Assembly (NCBI GenBank): GCA_020633975.1
Contig: JACKCR010000013.1
Span: forward strand, 43,967-107,966
Reading direction: 5' to 3'
DNA: 64,000 bases
Source of the DNA: Candidatus Eiseniibacteriota bacterium
GTDB taxonomy: Bacteria > Eisenbacteria > RBG-16-71-46 > CAIMUX01
Numbering within the stretch: the first letter of the stretch is position 1; each line of letters begins with the position of its first letter. Below the pieces are notes generated by a model that searched no databases, was not told the origin of the DNA, and was given only the letters and a program-made list of their open reading frames with translations. This document shows positions 31,371 through 40,157 of this stretch, piece after piece. The position numbers and the translations under genes were made by a program.

Positions 31371-33158
31371 ATGGGCCGTTTCGTTGCACTTCCCACTTCC
31401 GCAGTTCGCCTCCTGAGTCGTCTCCCCGGCCAACGGAATCGCGTCAGATCCTCCCTTCTCCGCTCAACTCCGATCGTGGTTGGGGCTGTCTCGGTCAACG
31501 TCGGGTTCTGCGCTGGCGCGTTGCTCCTCGGCGCCGTCGGGTGTGGTGGAGGCAACACGCCCACCGATGCTCCGGGGGACCCCGCGGGAGTTGGAGCCAG
31601 CATCGGGTCCATAGCGCTCGTGGACGAGGTCGGCGATGTCGGCATCGTTACGCCCCAGGTTGCAGCCGACCCGATCTTGGTCTTCCGAGACGACCCGACG
31701 CGGTTCGCGTTCCGTGCACTGAACTCCGCGGACGAGCCGCTGTCCGAGGAGGAGATGGACGGACTCGACTTCGTTCCGCGGGACGTCATCGAAGAGTACC
31801 TGTCCGTGAGTATGGACACGGCTGACGGAGGCCAGGCGATCCGCTGCGTCGGCCATTCGCTCGCCCTCGTGTCCTTTCGCGTGGAAGTTTGCGATGAAGA
31901 CCAAGTTGTGTTCCGTTCCGCGCCGATCCCCATCCAGGTAGAGGCGCCCCTCCCACAGAGTCAGGTGGTCCAGTACCCAGACGGTAGGCCGTTCGCGACC
32001 AACGACGCGGTCCAATTGGAGCTCGGGGAGGATCCCGGCCCGCTCAGGCTGCGCTTCCTCGACGCTGAAGGAACACCGATCAACTCAGATAGGCTCGGTC
32101 GCCTCGCTTCGGTCGAGTACGCAACGTCGACCGAATCCGTGATCGAGGTGAGTCCGGATGGTGACGATAGCTTCGGGTTCCGAGCCGTGGCCCATAGCCT
32201 AGGTCAGACGGACGTGATCGCGCGCCTGGTGCATCGACGCACCGGTCGGCTGCTCGGGGAGTTCCCGCTGTTCCAGGCGCAGGTGGTTCCGGTCGCGACG
32301 CCGCCACAGTGGCATGGGTTTCAGGATGGGCCGAACGGGAAGGTGGAGAGGCTGGTCGGGACCGCTGACGGCCTCGTCGTCCAGGGACAGTTCACCTCGG
32401 TGGGAGGGATGGACGCGGACGGGTTGGCCCTCTGGACTCCCGACGGATGGCGGGAGATGCCCGACGTGCCCGGCGGCGTCGAGAGCTTCGCCTACGACGG
32501 CGACAAACTCATCGCGGTGACTGGAACGGCAGAGGTGGTCGAGTGGACCGGGAGCGACTGGATCAACATACGCGTCCTGCCGCAGGTCGAACCTGTGGTG
32601 CTGTTCCGCGGAGCGCCGATCTCGTTGTCGGACGTCGAGGCCACATGGCTCGCACCCGAGGGGCCGCGTTGGAGGTTGATCGATCTGGCCGTGGTCGAGA
32701 ACAGGTTGTTTGCGATTTCTACCCGGACGATGAGCTATCCAGGGGGGAGTCCGATCGACGGCGCGCTCCAGGAACTCGTGGGGGACGCGTGGCACACCGT
32801 CGCCGTCATAGGTGGCGACTTCCAGGGACGCTGGGACGGGATGATCGGATTCGTTCAGGGCTGCGGTGAGTCCGTGTACTTCTCTGGGGGTACACCGAAC
32901 GAACAGGATGACACATGGGATCTGATCCGCACATCCGGGCAGCAGATGGCCTGCCTCGATGGAAGTCCCTATGTCATCTTCGAGTACTACGGTGGTCTGT
33001 ACCAGTTGGTGGACGGAGTCCACGTACCGCTCGGGTCCGTTGCTCACCCGTCCCAAATCCTGGCTGTTGCAACCTATGAGGGGAACGTCTTCATCGGCGG
33101 AGAGTTCTCAGAGGTTGATGGGATTCCGTCACAGAATCTCGCCTCGTACTCGCCGTGA
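31371..33158 (+). CDS. Large lipoprotein, delta-60/kelch-like propeller
   Basis: 595 residues; ATG 7 bases after GGAGG. A long n-region leads to a hydrophobic segment and lipobox GAVGC with Cys58, so a later start is possible though none has a better ribosome site. The first 270 residues are Ig/BIG-like beta domains (FAFRALNSADEPLSEEEMDG). The rest repeats blocks of the type VVQGQFTSVGGMDADGLALW, VFIGGEFSEVDGIPSQNLAS, with 'GxFxxVxGxxxxxLAxW' signatures of secreted propeller proteins. Predicted cell-surface lipoprotein of unknown function. It follows a dispersed-repeat copy by about 210 bases. Confidence 0.75.
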   Translation: MGRFVALPTSAVRLLSRLPGQRNRVRSSLLRSTPIVVGAVSVNVGFCAGALLLGAVGCGGGNTPTDAPGDPAGVGASIGSIALVDEVGDVGIVTPQVAADPILVFRDDPTRFAFRALNSADEPLSEEEMDGLDFVPRDVIEEYLSVSMDTADGGQAIRCVGHSLALVSFRVEVCDEDQVVFRSAPIPIQVEAPLPQSQVVQYPDGRPFATNDAVQLELGEDPGPLRLRFLDAEGTPINSDRLGRLASVEYATSTESVIEVSPDGDDSFGFRAVAHSLGQTDVIARLVHRRTGRLLGEFPLFQAQVVPVATPPQWHGFQDGPNGKVERLVGTADGLVVQGQFTSVGGMDADGLALWTPDGWREMPDVPGGVESFAYDGDKLIAVTGTAEVVEWTGSDWINIRVLPQVEPVVLFRGAPISLSDVEATWLAPEGPRWRLIDLAVVENRLFAISTRTMSYPGGSPIDGALQELVGDAWHTVAVIGGDFQGRWDGMIGFVQGCGESVYFSGGTPNEQDDTWDLIRTSGQQMACLDGSPYVIFEYYGGLYQLVDGVHVPLGSVAHPSQILAVATYEGNVFIGGEFSEVDGIPSQNLASYSP

Positions 33159-33181
33159 CGTTCGCGCCACGAGGTTCGCGC

Positions 33182-33284
33182 CTAGTCTCGGCGTCCTTCG
33201 TCGTCCAACACTGCGAGTATCTCGCGCACTTTGGTCGCAAGCTGCGGCACATCGTTGGTGATGATAGACGCGATCGCTCTTCAC
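33182..33284 (-). pseudogene. Internally deleted hepT-like toxin gene
   Basis: A GTG start at 33284 overlaps the mntA stop as GTGA, the classic mntA-hepT coupling, and reads VKSDRVY. A second frame then gives IASIITNDVPQLATKVREIL and ends LDDEGRRD at a TAG (33182-33184), which matches the HepT/DUF86 C-terminus ('W..I.NDLP.L...I..IL'). The roughly 70-80 residues between, including the RX4-6H active-site motif of HepT toxins, are gone and the junction is out of frame. The toxin must therefore be inactive. Confidence 0.7.
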
Positions 33285-33571
33285 AGGTTCACGGCCTCCG
33301 ACAACACCTGTTCGCGGAGAAGAGGGTTGAGGCCTGGCTCCGTCACGATCTCGACGTCGCGGCCGAGGAGTGCTTCCAGATCGAGAATCAGGCCGGCAGG
33401 GAACCAGGAGCTGACTACGGGCCCGGTAGTGATCAGCAGGTCGATGTCGCTCTCTGGCGAGTCGTCGCCTCTTGCCACAGAGCCGAAGATCCGAATGGAC
33501 GTGACACCGTGCTTTCGTGCGACCTGTAGGACGTCGTCCCGCTTTGCTTGAATGACTTCGATGGTAGTCAT
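33281..33571 (-). CDS. mntA: MntA-like minimal nucleotidyltransferase antitoxin
   Basis: 96 residues from the ATG at 33571. The nucleotidyltransferase signature is complete: IFGSVARGDD with Gly30-Ser31 and the metal aspartates in SDIDLLI (Asp42, Asp44), with a later acidic strand RDVEIV. MntA antitoxins of the MntA-HepT type AMPylate and silence the HepT RNase. Here the downstream HepT gene is a deletion remnant, leaving a solitary antitoxin. The gene starts 14 bases after the proS stop on the same strand and may be read through from it. Confidence 0.82.
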   Translation of the reverse strand: MTTIEVIQAKRDDVLQVARKHGVTSIRIFGSVARGDDSPESDIDLLITTGPVVSSWFPAGLILDLEALLGRDVEIVTEPGLNPLLREQVLSEAVNL

Positions 33572-33585
33572 GCTCAACGCTCTCC

Positions 33586-35088
33586 TCAATACGACCGCGC
33601 GAACACCACCCGCTTCTTCGACGCCTTCCCCGTGAAGATGCACTTCCCATCTTCCTCTTCCGCGTCCATCGGAATGCACCGCGGCGTCACCTTGAGCCCC
33701 TTGAGGATCTCTTCGACCTCCGGCTCCTCGCTCCAGTGCGCTGCCGCGAATCCGCCCGGGGCGTCTTCGGCGAAGTACTCCTCGAACGCCTTTCGGTCGT
33801 CGATCCGTACCGTGGCTTCTTCCTTCGCGGCCTTGGCGCGTGCGTAGAGTCCGTCCTGGATCTCATCCAACATGGAGGTGGCCCGGGCGATGAACTCGGT
33901 GCGGGAGAGGCTCTCCTTGTCCTTCGGCGACTTGTCACGACGCGCGACGAAGACGGAGTCGGAGGCGATGTCGCGCGGGCCGATCTCGACGCGGATCGGG
34001 ACGCCTTGCTTGACGTACTGCCAGCTCTTCTCGCCGCCGCGGATGTCGCGGTCATCGAGGAGCACGCGGACCTTGCCCTCGAAGTAGTCCTGGGCGGTGA
34101 GTTCCTTCACGAGCGAGTCGCAGAACTCGAGAACTTGCGACTTCTCCTCGTCGTTCCGGTAGATCGGCATGAGCACGATGTGCTTCGGCGCGAGCTTCGG
34201 CGGGACGATGAGTCCGTCGTCGTCGGAGTGATTCATGATGAGTCCACCGACGAGACGCGTGGAGACGCCCCACGACGTGGTCCAGCAGAACTCTTCGACG
34301 CCTTCGCTTCCCAAGTACTTCATGTTCTGGGCGCGCGCGAAGTTCTGGCCGAGGAAGTGGGACGTGCCGGCCTGGAGTGCCTTTCGGTCCTGCATCATCG
34401 CTTCGATGGTGTAGGTGGAGACGGCACCCGGGAACCGTTCGCCCTTGGTCTTCTCGCCCTTGGTCACCGGCATCGCCATCACGTTCTCGGCGAAGTCGGC
34501 GTAGAGGTCCAGGATCATGAGCGTCTCCTGGATCGCTTCGTCGGCCGTCGCATGCGCGGTGTGGCCTTCCTGCCAGAGGAACTCCGCGGTCCTGAGGAAG
34601 AGACGCGGACGCATCTCCCAGCGGACGACGTTGGCCCACTGGTTCATCAGGATCGGGAGGTCTCTATAGGACTGGATCCACTTCGCGTACATCTCGCCGA
34701 TGATGGTCTCGCTGGTCGGACGCACGATGAGCGGCTCCTCGAGCGGACCGGCCGGACGGAGTCCACCACCCGGCGCCGGCTCGAGACGGTGGTGCGTCAC
34801 GACGGCGCATTCCTTCGCGAACCCTTCGACGTGCTCGGCTTCCTTCTCCAGGTAGCTCATCGGGATGAACAGTGGGAAGTAGGCGTTGACGTGTCCGGTC
34901 GCCTTGAACCGGTCGTCGAGCGTGCGCTGGATGTTCTCCCAGATCGACCAGCCCCACGGCTTGATGACCATGCAGCCACGGACCGGCGACGTCTCCGCCA
35001 GATCCGCTGCCTTGATCACCTGCTGGTACCACTCCGGGTAGTTTTCCGCCCGAGTCGGGCTGATCGCCGTCTTCGCCTGCTTTGCCAT
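33586..35088 (-). CDS. proS: Prolyl-tRNA synthetase, archaeal/eukaryotic type
   Basis: 500 residues, the usual length of the short (type 3, archaeal/eukaryotic-like) ProRS without the bacterial editing insertion. Class II motifs are visible: VRGCMVIKPWGWSIWENIQR (motif 1 region), RPTSETIIGEMYAKW and RWEMRPRLFLRTAEFLWQEG (motif 2), AHATADEA, SHFLGQNFARAQ and GVSTRLVGGLIMNHSDDDGL (motif 3), then the anticodon-binding domain (VLMPIYRNDEE, VRVLLDDRD) and a C-terminal zinc-like domain remnant. It charges tRNA-Pro with proline. The nearby YbaK gene (53.4 kb) would supply the Cys-tRNA(Pro) editing that this type lacks in cis. Confidence 0.95.
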   Translation of the reverse strand: MAKQAKTAISPTRAENYPEWYQQVIKAADLAETSPVRGCMVIKPWGWSIWENIQRTLDDRFKATGHVNAYFPLFIPMSYLEKEAEHVEGFAKECAVVTHHRLEPAPGGGLRPAGPLEEPLIVRPTSETIIGEMYAKWIQSYRDLPILMNQWANVVRWEMRPRLFLRTAEFLWQEGHTAHATADEAIQETLMILDLYADFAENVMAMPVTKGEKTKGERFPGAVSTYTIEAMMQDRKALQAGTSHFLGQNFARAQNMKYLGSEGVEEFCWTTSWGVSTRLVGGLIMNHSDDDGLIVPPKLAPKHIVLMPIYRNDEEKSQVLEFCDSLVKELTAQDYFEGKVRVLLDDRDIRGGEKSWQYVKQGVPIRVEIGPRDIASDSVFVARRDKSPKDKESLSRTEFIARATSMLDEIQDGLYARAKAAKEEATVRIDDRKAFEEYFAEDAPGGFAAAHWSEEPEVEEILKGLKVTPRCIPMDAEEEDGKCIFTGKASKKRVVFARSY

Positions 35089-35334
35089 GTTCGTTCCCGT
35101 TTCGTTGGTTCGCGTGCTCGTGCTCGTTCACCGGCACGGACATTTGCTCGCCTCGGCTCGCTTGCCGACATCGTTCTATCGGTTCACGGGGACGCCTTCG
35201 GTCCGCCGCATCCCGTACGGTCCAGTGTTTCGGGTCTGGCGAACGTCCTGTCCAGACCGGCTGGAGCGGGCTAGCATACACGTTTTGGGAAGGGTCGGTC
35301 CCGCTCATCGTCCGGTCTGTCAATGGGAGGCGCC

Positions 35335-36369
35335 ATGGAATCGAGCCCGAAGCCCGAGGATCTCTCCGCTCTTCGCGTGTTCGGCGGGTCCTATGCCGAG
35401 CAGCCGGAACTCCTGGCCCCTGTGTTCCGGCTCCTGGACGGCGTCTTCAAGGGGATCGCCGGCCGAGCGGCGGCGGTGGCGGCGATCGGCACCACCTGGG
35501 AGTCGGTTTCCCGGCCGTTCGTGGCGATGGACGGGGATCGCGTGCTCTCTCACGTCGGTCTGATCGACCTTCCGCTCGTTCTGGACGGACGCCGCACTCG
35601 GGTCGGTTCGATCCATGCCGTCGCGACCCATCGGGATGCACGTCGACGCGGGCTCTACCGGGCCGTGATGGAGGTGGCCGAGCGAGACGCCTTCGGCGAC
35701 TACGAGACCTTGGTCCTCACCACCGAGAACCCTGAGTACTACGAGCCCTTCGGGTTCCGTGTCGTCCCCGAACACGAGTTCCGGATCGAGTGGGACGGCA
35801 GCGCCATGAACCGGGCTCGTTCCTCGGCGTCGCCGTTTCCTGCGCCGCGACGGCTGGATCTGCGCGTGCCTGAAGATCTCACCACGCTGTTCCGTCTGCT
35901 CGACACCCGCGCTCCGGTCTCCGAAGTCTGTGGGATCGTCGCCGACCGGGTCGTTTTCTGCTTCTCGGAGTCAGGTGGCCCGCTCTGGTACTTGGAAGAC
36001 CTCGACACAGTCTGTGTCGTTCAGTACAGCAAGTCGGGCGTCGAGGTCGATCCGAGCGGCGAGCCAGATCGACTCGAGGTGTACGACATCGTTGCGCCGC
36101 AGATGCCGCGTCTCCTGGACGTGCTGTTGCGGCTGCCGGGGATGGACACGGTTCGCGACGTCGTCCTGCACGTGTCGCCGGACTCGATGGGGGTGGAGGT
36201 GGCACGTGCCGATCGGTCTGTCGCTGCGCCAAACGCCGACGCGAGTCCTCTGCGGGCCGTACCGGTCGCGCGGGTCTTCGATCACGACGGTCCGTCCCTC
36301 CTCATGGTGCGTGGGCCGTTCGTCTCGGAAGGGACTCCGTTCACCCTCCCGCGAACTGCTCGGACCTGA
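35335..36369 (+). CDS. GNAT-family acetyltransferase (Eis-like)
   Basis: 344 residues from the ATG at 35335, just after GGGAGG. The GNAT acetyl-CoA loop is HRDARRRGLYRAVMEVAERD with the R/Q-x-x-G/A pattern, preceded by the strand VGSIHAVAT and followed by VLTTENPEYYEPFGF. The C-terminal half (about 180-344) is a second beta-rich domain (DTVRDVVLHVS), giving the Eis/'GNAT with SCP2-like tail' arrangement. The substrate is unknown; small amines or protein lysines are typical. It is divergent from proS and ends at a strong hairpin. Confidence 0.82.
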   Translation: MESSPKPEDLSALRVFGGSYAEQPELLAPVFRLLDGVFKGIAGRAAAVAAIGTTWESVSRPFVAMDGDRVLSHVGLIDLPLVLDGRRTRVGSIHAVATHRDARRRGLYRAVMEVAERDAFGDYETLVLTTENPEYYEPFGFRVVPEHEFRIEWDGSAMNRARSSASPFPAPRRLDLRVPEDLTTLFRLLDTRAPVSEVCGIVADRVVFCFSESGGPLWYLEDLDTVCVVQYSKSGVEVDPSGEPDRLEVYDIVAPQMPRLLDVLLRLPGMDTVRDVVLHVSPDSMGVEVARADRSVAAPNADASPLRAVPVARVFDHDGPSLLMVRGPFVSEGTPFTLPRTART

Positions 36370-36389
36370 CCCGAACCGGCAAGAACGAC

Positions 36390-36442
36390 GAGGGGGCTGG
36401 GACCTCGCCCGGCGTGTACCGGGCGGGGTTCCCAGCCCCCTC
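36390..36442. terminator. Strong terminator hairpin
   Basis: GAGGGGGCTGGGA and TCCCAGCCCCCTC pair perfectly and are extended inside by CGCCCGG/CCGGGCG. It lies 20 bases after the GNAT stop. Confidence 0.8.
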
Positions 36443-36734
36443 AGTCCGACATCTCGAGCGATGGCCGCGAGTATCCCTCGACATGCCGGTCGGATCCCCT
36501 GTCTCTGCCGCAGAACCCGCAAGGGGCGTGCTGGACTTTGGCGTCCTCAGGAGATCGCGAGTGTTGTTCCGCTGACCCGGCTGTCGGGGGGGTGTAAAGC
36601 AAGGTGAACCCGATCAGCGGAACAAGTTCGCTGGGGCCCTGGCGATTCGGCAGGGGCCCGTCGTGGCTTGCGCCACGAACTTCATCTCTTCAGTACTGTC
36701 TCCCGTGCCATTGTTGTCTCCAAAGCTACGGCCA
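36443..36734. other. Intergenic cluster of hairpins
   Basis: No gene. A 12-bp perfect inverted repeat TTGTTCCGCTGA/TCAGCGGAACAA spans 36564-36625. Two more hairpins follow: CCCTG/CAGGG around 36635-36655 and CGTGGC/GCCACG at about 36662-36677. They may be terminators of the flanking convergent genes or a structured RNA. Confidence 0.45.
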
Positions 36735-37175
36735 CTAGTGCATTCCCCAGACGACGACGCGAGCCGGCTTCCGACCCTTGCTGACGTTTCCGTAGGTGAA
36801 CTCGACCTGCTGGATCACTCGGTCGCCCCCGTCGAGGTCGATGACGCGAGAACTCGAGCCGGGAGCGAACTTGGATCGGACTTCGACGTCCTGATAGGTT
36901 CCGTTTCCGAAGAACACCTTGAGGTCGAAGATCTCCATCGATGACCGCGCGACACGGAGCTGAATCTTCTGGAAGCGGCCCTCGGTGACGGTGACTGGGA
37001 TGACGTCGCGATCGAGTCGTCCGTCTACTTCTCGCACGCCGAGCCGCTCCCAATCCCCGGCGGTCGCATCCGCCGCGACGGGCAGCGCGAGTCCGATGGC
37101 GACGAGCGCGGTGAGCGACACCACGAATGCCGCCAGGAGGCGGGGAAACGTGCGAAGGGTTCCGAGTGAACTCAT
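36735..37175 (-). CDS. DUF2541-family periplasmic protein
   Basis: 146 residues from the ATG at 37175; AGGAG lies about 10 bases before it, and this start yields a signal peptide (RLLAAFVVSLTALVAIGLAL, cleavage near ADA). The mature domain (WERLGVREVDGRLDRDVIPV, IQLRVARSSMEIFDLKVFFG, SSRVIDLDGGDRVIQQVEFT, ending VVVWGMH) follows the DUF2541 pattern, a jelly-roll-like fold of unknown function. It is exported and single-gene; the frame continues upstream but without signals. Confidence 0.72.
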   Translation of the reverse strand: MSSLGTLRTFPRLLAAFVVSLTALVAIGLALPVAADATAGDWERLGVREVDGRLDRDVIPVTVTEGRFQKIQLRVARSSMEIFDLKVFFGNGTYQDVEVRSKFAPGSSSRVIDLDGGDRVIQQVEFTYGNVSKGRKPARVVVWGMH

Positions 37176-37627
37176 CTTTTGGCGACTCCTTTGACCGTTC
37201 CTGTGAATCCGTTCGTCGAGGGGGCTCTTGCGAGCCAATGTCCATTCGGGGAGAGGTAGAGAAAGTAAGGTGCCAGGGATGGAGTTGGATCGGCCCACCC
37301 TTGTCGGGCAACGAGTTGGAGCTGTGATGGTCTTTCGAGCACCGCGTAGGATCGACAGACCGTGTGGAATCTACACGCCCCAACTCCCTACCTTACGAAA
37401 CGCGTGTTACATCCAGGAGCGCGAGTCGCCCGATCAGGCGACTCCTGGCCGTGCCTCGTGGGGGCACGGTCCGCCGCGACGCACCGTGCCCTCCGGGAGC
37501 CGGCGTAGCTGGGTGGCTTCGGGAGAGTGGATTGCTTCCGCGACGGTTTCCCAATGGGCCGGCGTATCTGTGCCATAATCACCTGATACCGAAACCTAGG
37601 CTGATCTTGGCGGGAGCGGGAGCGATC
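37176..37627. promoter_or_regulatory. Divergent promoter region
   Basis: Separates the DUF2541 gene from the asparaginase-like gene. At 37564-37589 GTATC and GATAC flank TGTGCCATAATCACCT; CATAAT (37574-37579) is the best -10 candidate for the plus-strand gene. No -35 element or gene is evident in the rest. Confidence 0.4.
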
Positions 37628-38146
37628 GTGCGGCGCATCATCCTGATTACGACGGGTGGAACCATAGAGAAGACCTACGACGAGTCGACGGGCGAGCTGG
37701 CCAATCGACACTCGATCGTCCGCAAGATGCTGGGTCGTCTTCGTCTCGAGGACACCGAGGTCTCGATCCTCGAGCTGATGCACAAGGACTCGCTCCTTCT
37801 CACCCCGTTCGACCGGGCCAAAGTGGTGGACGTGGTTCGAACCTTTGGCGCCGAGGACACTGCGGGCGAGACCACCGGCATCGTGGTCCTCCACGGGACC
37901 GACACACTGCACGAGACGGGCGAACTGCTGTTCTCCTCGATTCCGTCGCCCCAGCTGCCGATCGTTCTGACGGGGGCGCTTCGCCCGTACGAGATGAAGA
38001 AGTCCGACGCGCTCCAGAACCTGACGGAGGCGATCTTCGCCGCCGGGCTCCTCAGCCCTGGGGTGTACTGCGTCGCTCACGGTCGAGTGTTGCCGTTCCC
38101 CGGCGTCGTCAAGGACCGGGCCCGAGGAACCTTCGTCAGATCCTAG
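37628..38146 (+). CDS. Single-domain asparaginase-like protein
   Basis: 172 residues from the GTG at 37628, after a GGGAG site. It is only the N-terminal catalytic half of type I/II L-asparaginases: LITTGGTIEK with nucleophile Thr12, VVLHGTDTLHETG with the second Thr94-Asp pair region (about 90-99), and VLTGALRPYEMKKSDALQNL. The C-terminal domain that normally completes the active site in the dimer is absent, and the protein ends naturally (GTFVRS). Short asparaginase-domain proteins of about 165-175 residues are a recognised subgroup with untested function. Hydrolysis of asparagine or another amide is plausible but unproven. Confidence 0.8.
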   Translation: MRRIILITTGGTIEKTYDESTGELANRHSIVRKMLGRLRLEDTEVSILELMHKDSLLLTPFDRAKVVDVVRTFGAEDTAGETTGIVVLHGTDTLHETGELLFSSIPSPQLPIVLTGALRPYEMKKSDALQNLTEAIFAAGLLSPGVYCVAHGRVLPFPGVVKDRARGTFVRS

Positions 38147-38275
38147 GGTTTTGGGGCGGACGATTGCGGTGGTGATGGTGAACGCCGGGTCTGATAGCTC
38201 TGCGTCGTTGGTCAAGAGACAGTTGAGAGGCAGTCGCCCCCGGCGGCCCGGCCACAATCCTGAAGGAGCGAAGGC

Positions 38276-38920
38276 GTGATTCGGATGACGGAACTGGTTC
38301 GGTGGGTTGGGGCTGCCATCCTGGTGGCGGCGAGTGGGATGGCCCACAGCGCGTCGGCGGCGCCGCGTTCGTTCGACCTCGCAGATCCGATGGGACGGAA
38401 CGCGGTCGCTCTGACCATGGAGTCCCGGTACCAGCCGATCCGGGGAATCGCCCAGGAAGTCCAAGGCTCCCTCTCCTTCGACCCCGAAACGGGGGCCTGT
38501 TCCGGCACGATCGAGCTGGTCTCCAGCTCGGTCCATTGGATCGGAGACGACCTGGACGAGGACCTCTTCGGCCCGAGCTGGTTCGACGTCGCGAACCGCC
38601 CGACCTGGCCGATCACGATCAAGGCTGCGGCCCACGCCGAGGCGCTGAACGATGAGACCTGGCAGATCGCTGCCCTTGGCGCGATGGTCGTACGTGGCCG
38701 GGCCGGCGGGGTCAACTTCCCGCTCACGATCACTTACCTCCCCGGCGGGATGTCCGAGCGGACGGGTGGAGTGGTCTCGGGAGACCTGATCGTCGTCCGC
38801 GGAGGGCTTTCCTTCGCTCGTGGCGAGTACGGTCTCGATCCCGCCTCCCTCGGCGGAGACCTCTACGGGGACGAGATCGAGCTGAACTTCTCGCTCGTCG
38901 GCTGGTCCGCCGGGAGCTGA
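38276..38920 (+). CDS. YceI-like periplasmic protein
   Basis: 214 residues; GTG start 7 bases after AAGGAG. Signal peptide to about residue 29 (WVGAAILVAASGMAHSASAA). The mature chain follows the YceI lipocalin-like pattern: IAQEVQGSLSFDPETGACSG, WFDVANRPTWPITIKAA, GAMVVRGRAGGVNFPLTITY and VSGDLIVVRGGLSFARGEYG. YceI proteins bind amphiphilic ligands such as polyisoprenoids in a beta-barrel pocket. The stop is 4 bases before the GH114-like gene's start, so the two are an operon. Confidence 0.75.
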   Translation: MIRMTELVRWVGAAILVAASGMAHSASAAPRSFDLADPMGRNAVALTMESRYQPIRGIAQEVQGSLSFDPETGACSGTIELVSSSVHWIGDDLDEDLFGPSWFDVANRPTWPITIKAAAHAEALNDETWQIAALGAMVVRGRAGGVNFPLTITYLPGGMSERTGGVVSGDLIVVRGGLSFARGEYGLDPASLGGDLYGDEIELNFSLVGWSAGS

Positions 38921-38924
38921 TCCG

Positions 38925-40148
38925 GTGCGGCTCCCGACGAGGCCCGTCGCACTCTCCTGGCTTTCTTTGCTCACCTGGTCCGTCGCGCCTGCATGGTTCG
39001 GAGCCCCTGCTTCACGCGCCGTCCCAGTGACGGCTTGGGCGTACCAGCTCCAGAACGTGGACCTCGGCGAGGTCGCGGCGAATTCGACGTTCGATCTGAT
39101 CGTGATCGACTACTCGTCGGACGGCTCCGAGTCTGGAGAGTGGACGCCAGGGGAGATCGCGGCCGCGCAGTCGAGCGGGAAGACGTTGGTCTCCTACATC
39201 TCGATCGGAGAGGCGGAAGACTACCGTTACTACTGGGATCCGAGCTGGACGACGAATCCTCCGAGCTGGCTCGGCCCGGAGAATCCCGATTGGGCAGGGA
39301 ACTACAAGGTTCGCTTCTGGGATCCGGGATGGCAGGCGATCGTGTTCGACTACTTGGACAGGATCGTCGCGCAAGGCTTCGATGGCATCTACATGGACAT
39401 CATCGACGCCTACTACTACTGGAGCGAGGAGTCACCGGAGCAGCCGAACGCGGATGCGTTGATGGTCGACTTCGTCGTTGCGATCCGCTCCTACCTCACG
39501 AGCATCGGACGTCCCGACATGCTCGTCATCCCTCAGAACGGTGAGTTCATTCTCGTAGAGGACGACGTCACCCCGGCGCTGCGCGCGGCCTACTTGGATG
39601 CGATCGACGCGATCGGAGTCGAAGATCTCTTCCATCCGGGGGACCTCGACGAGAACAATCCGTTCGGCCCGGAAGTGGACCGTCTCGACATGGTGCGTGA
39701 GTATCGGGATGCGGGGAAGACCGTGCTCTCGATCGACTACCTCACCGATCCGGCGCTGATCGCGCAGTACACCTCGGCTGCGTTCGCCGAGAGCTTCTTC
39801 CCCTACGCGACCGTTCGTGCACTCGACGTCTTGGTCGACGGAATCCCGTCTCCGAACGCGAACGTGCCGGGATCCACGGCTCCCGTGGAGATCCAGCTCG
39901 AGTGCTTCCCGCAGCCTTCGGCCGGAAGGCTCTTCCTCGACTTCCGCTCCACCGGGTTGGGCGACGCTTCGATCGATCTGCTCTCGGCAGACGGGCGTCG
40001 GCTTCGTCATCGACGCGCGTACCTGCCGTCCGGTGGGATGCAGATCGACCTGTCGCCGTGGGCAGAAGAGCTGCCGTCCGGGCGCTACTACCTGCGCGTC
40101 ACTCAGGGGACAGCCGAAGCGTCGATCGCCGTCGTCTCGATCCGCTAG
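38925..40148 (+). CDS. GH114/TM1410-like glycoside hydrolase with sorting domain
   Basis: 407 residues with a GTG start. Signal peptide (WLSLLTWSVAPAWFGAPA). The TIM-barrel of the TM1410/GH114 family (endo-alpha-1,4-polygalactosaminidase-like) is evident: WAYQLQNVDLGEVAANSTFD, LIVIDYSSDG, LVSYISIGEAEDYRYYW, VRFWDPGWQAIVFDYLDRIV and the catalytic strand FDGIYMDIIDAYYYW with acidic residues near 155-160. The last 75 residues (IDLLSADGRRLRHRRAYLPS, then LPSGRYYLRVT) are a FlgD/T9SS-like sorting domain, so the enzyme should be cell-surface or secreted. It probably acts on amino-sugar exopolysaccharide; the exact substrate is unproven. Confidence 0.83.
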   Translation: MRLPTRPVALSWLSLLTWSVAPAWFGAPASRAVPVTAWAYQLQNVDLGEVAANSTFDLIVIDYSSDGSESGEWTPGEIAAAQSSGKTLVSYISIGEAEDYRYYWDPSWTTNPPSWLGPENPDWAGNYKVRFWDPGWQAIVFDYLDRIVAQGFDGIYMDIIDAYYYWSEESPEQPNADALMVDFVVAIRSYLTSIGRPDMLVIPQNGEFILVEDDVTPALRAAYLDAIDAIGVEDLFHPGDLDENNPFGPEVDRLDMVREYRDAGKTVLSIDYLTDPALIAQYTSAAFAESFFPYATVRALDVLVDGIPSPNANVPGSTAPVEIQLECFPQPSAGRLFLDFRSTGLGDASIDLLSADGRRLRHRRAYLPSGGMQIDLSPWAEELPSGRYYLRVTQGTAEASIAVVSIR

Positions 40149-40157
40149 ATGTGGCCT

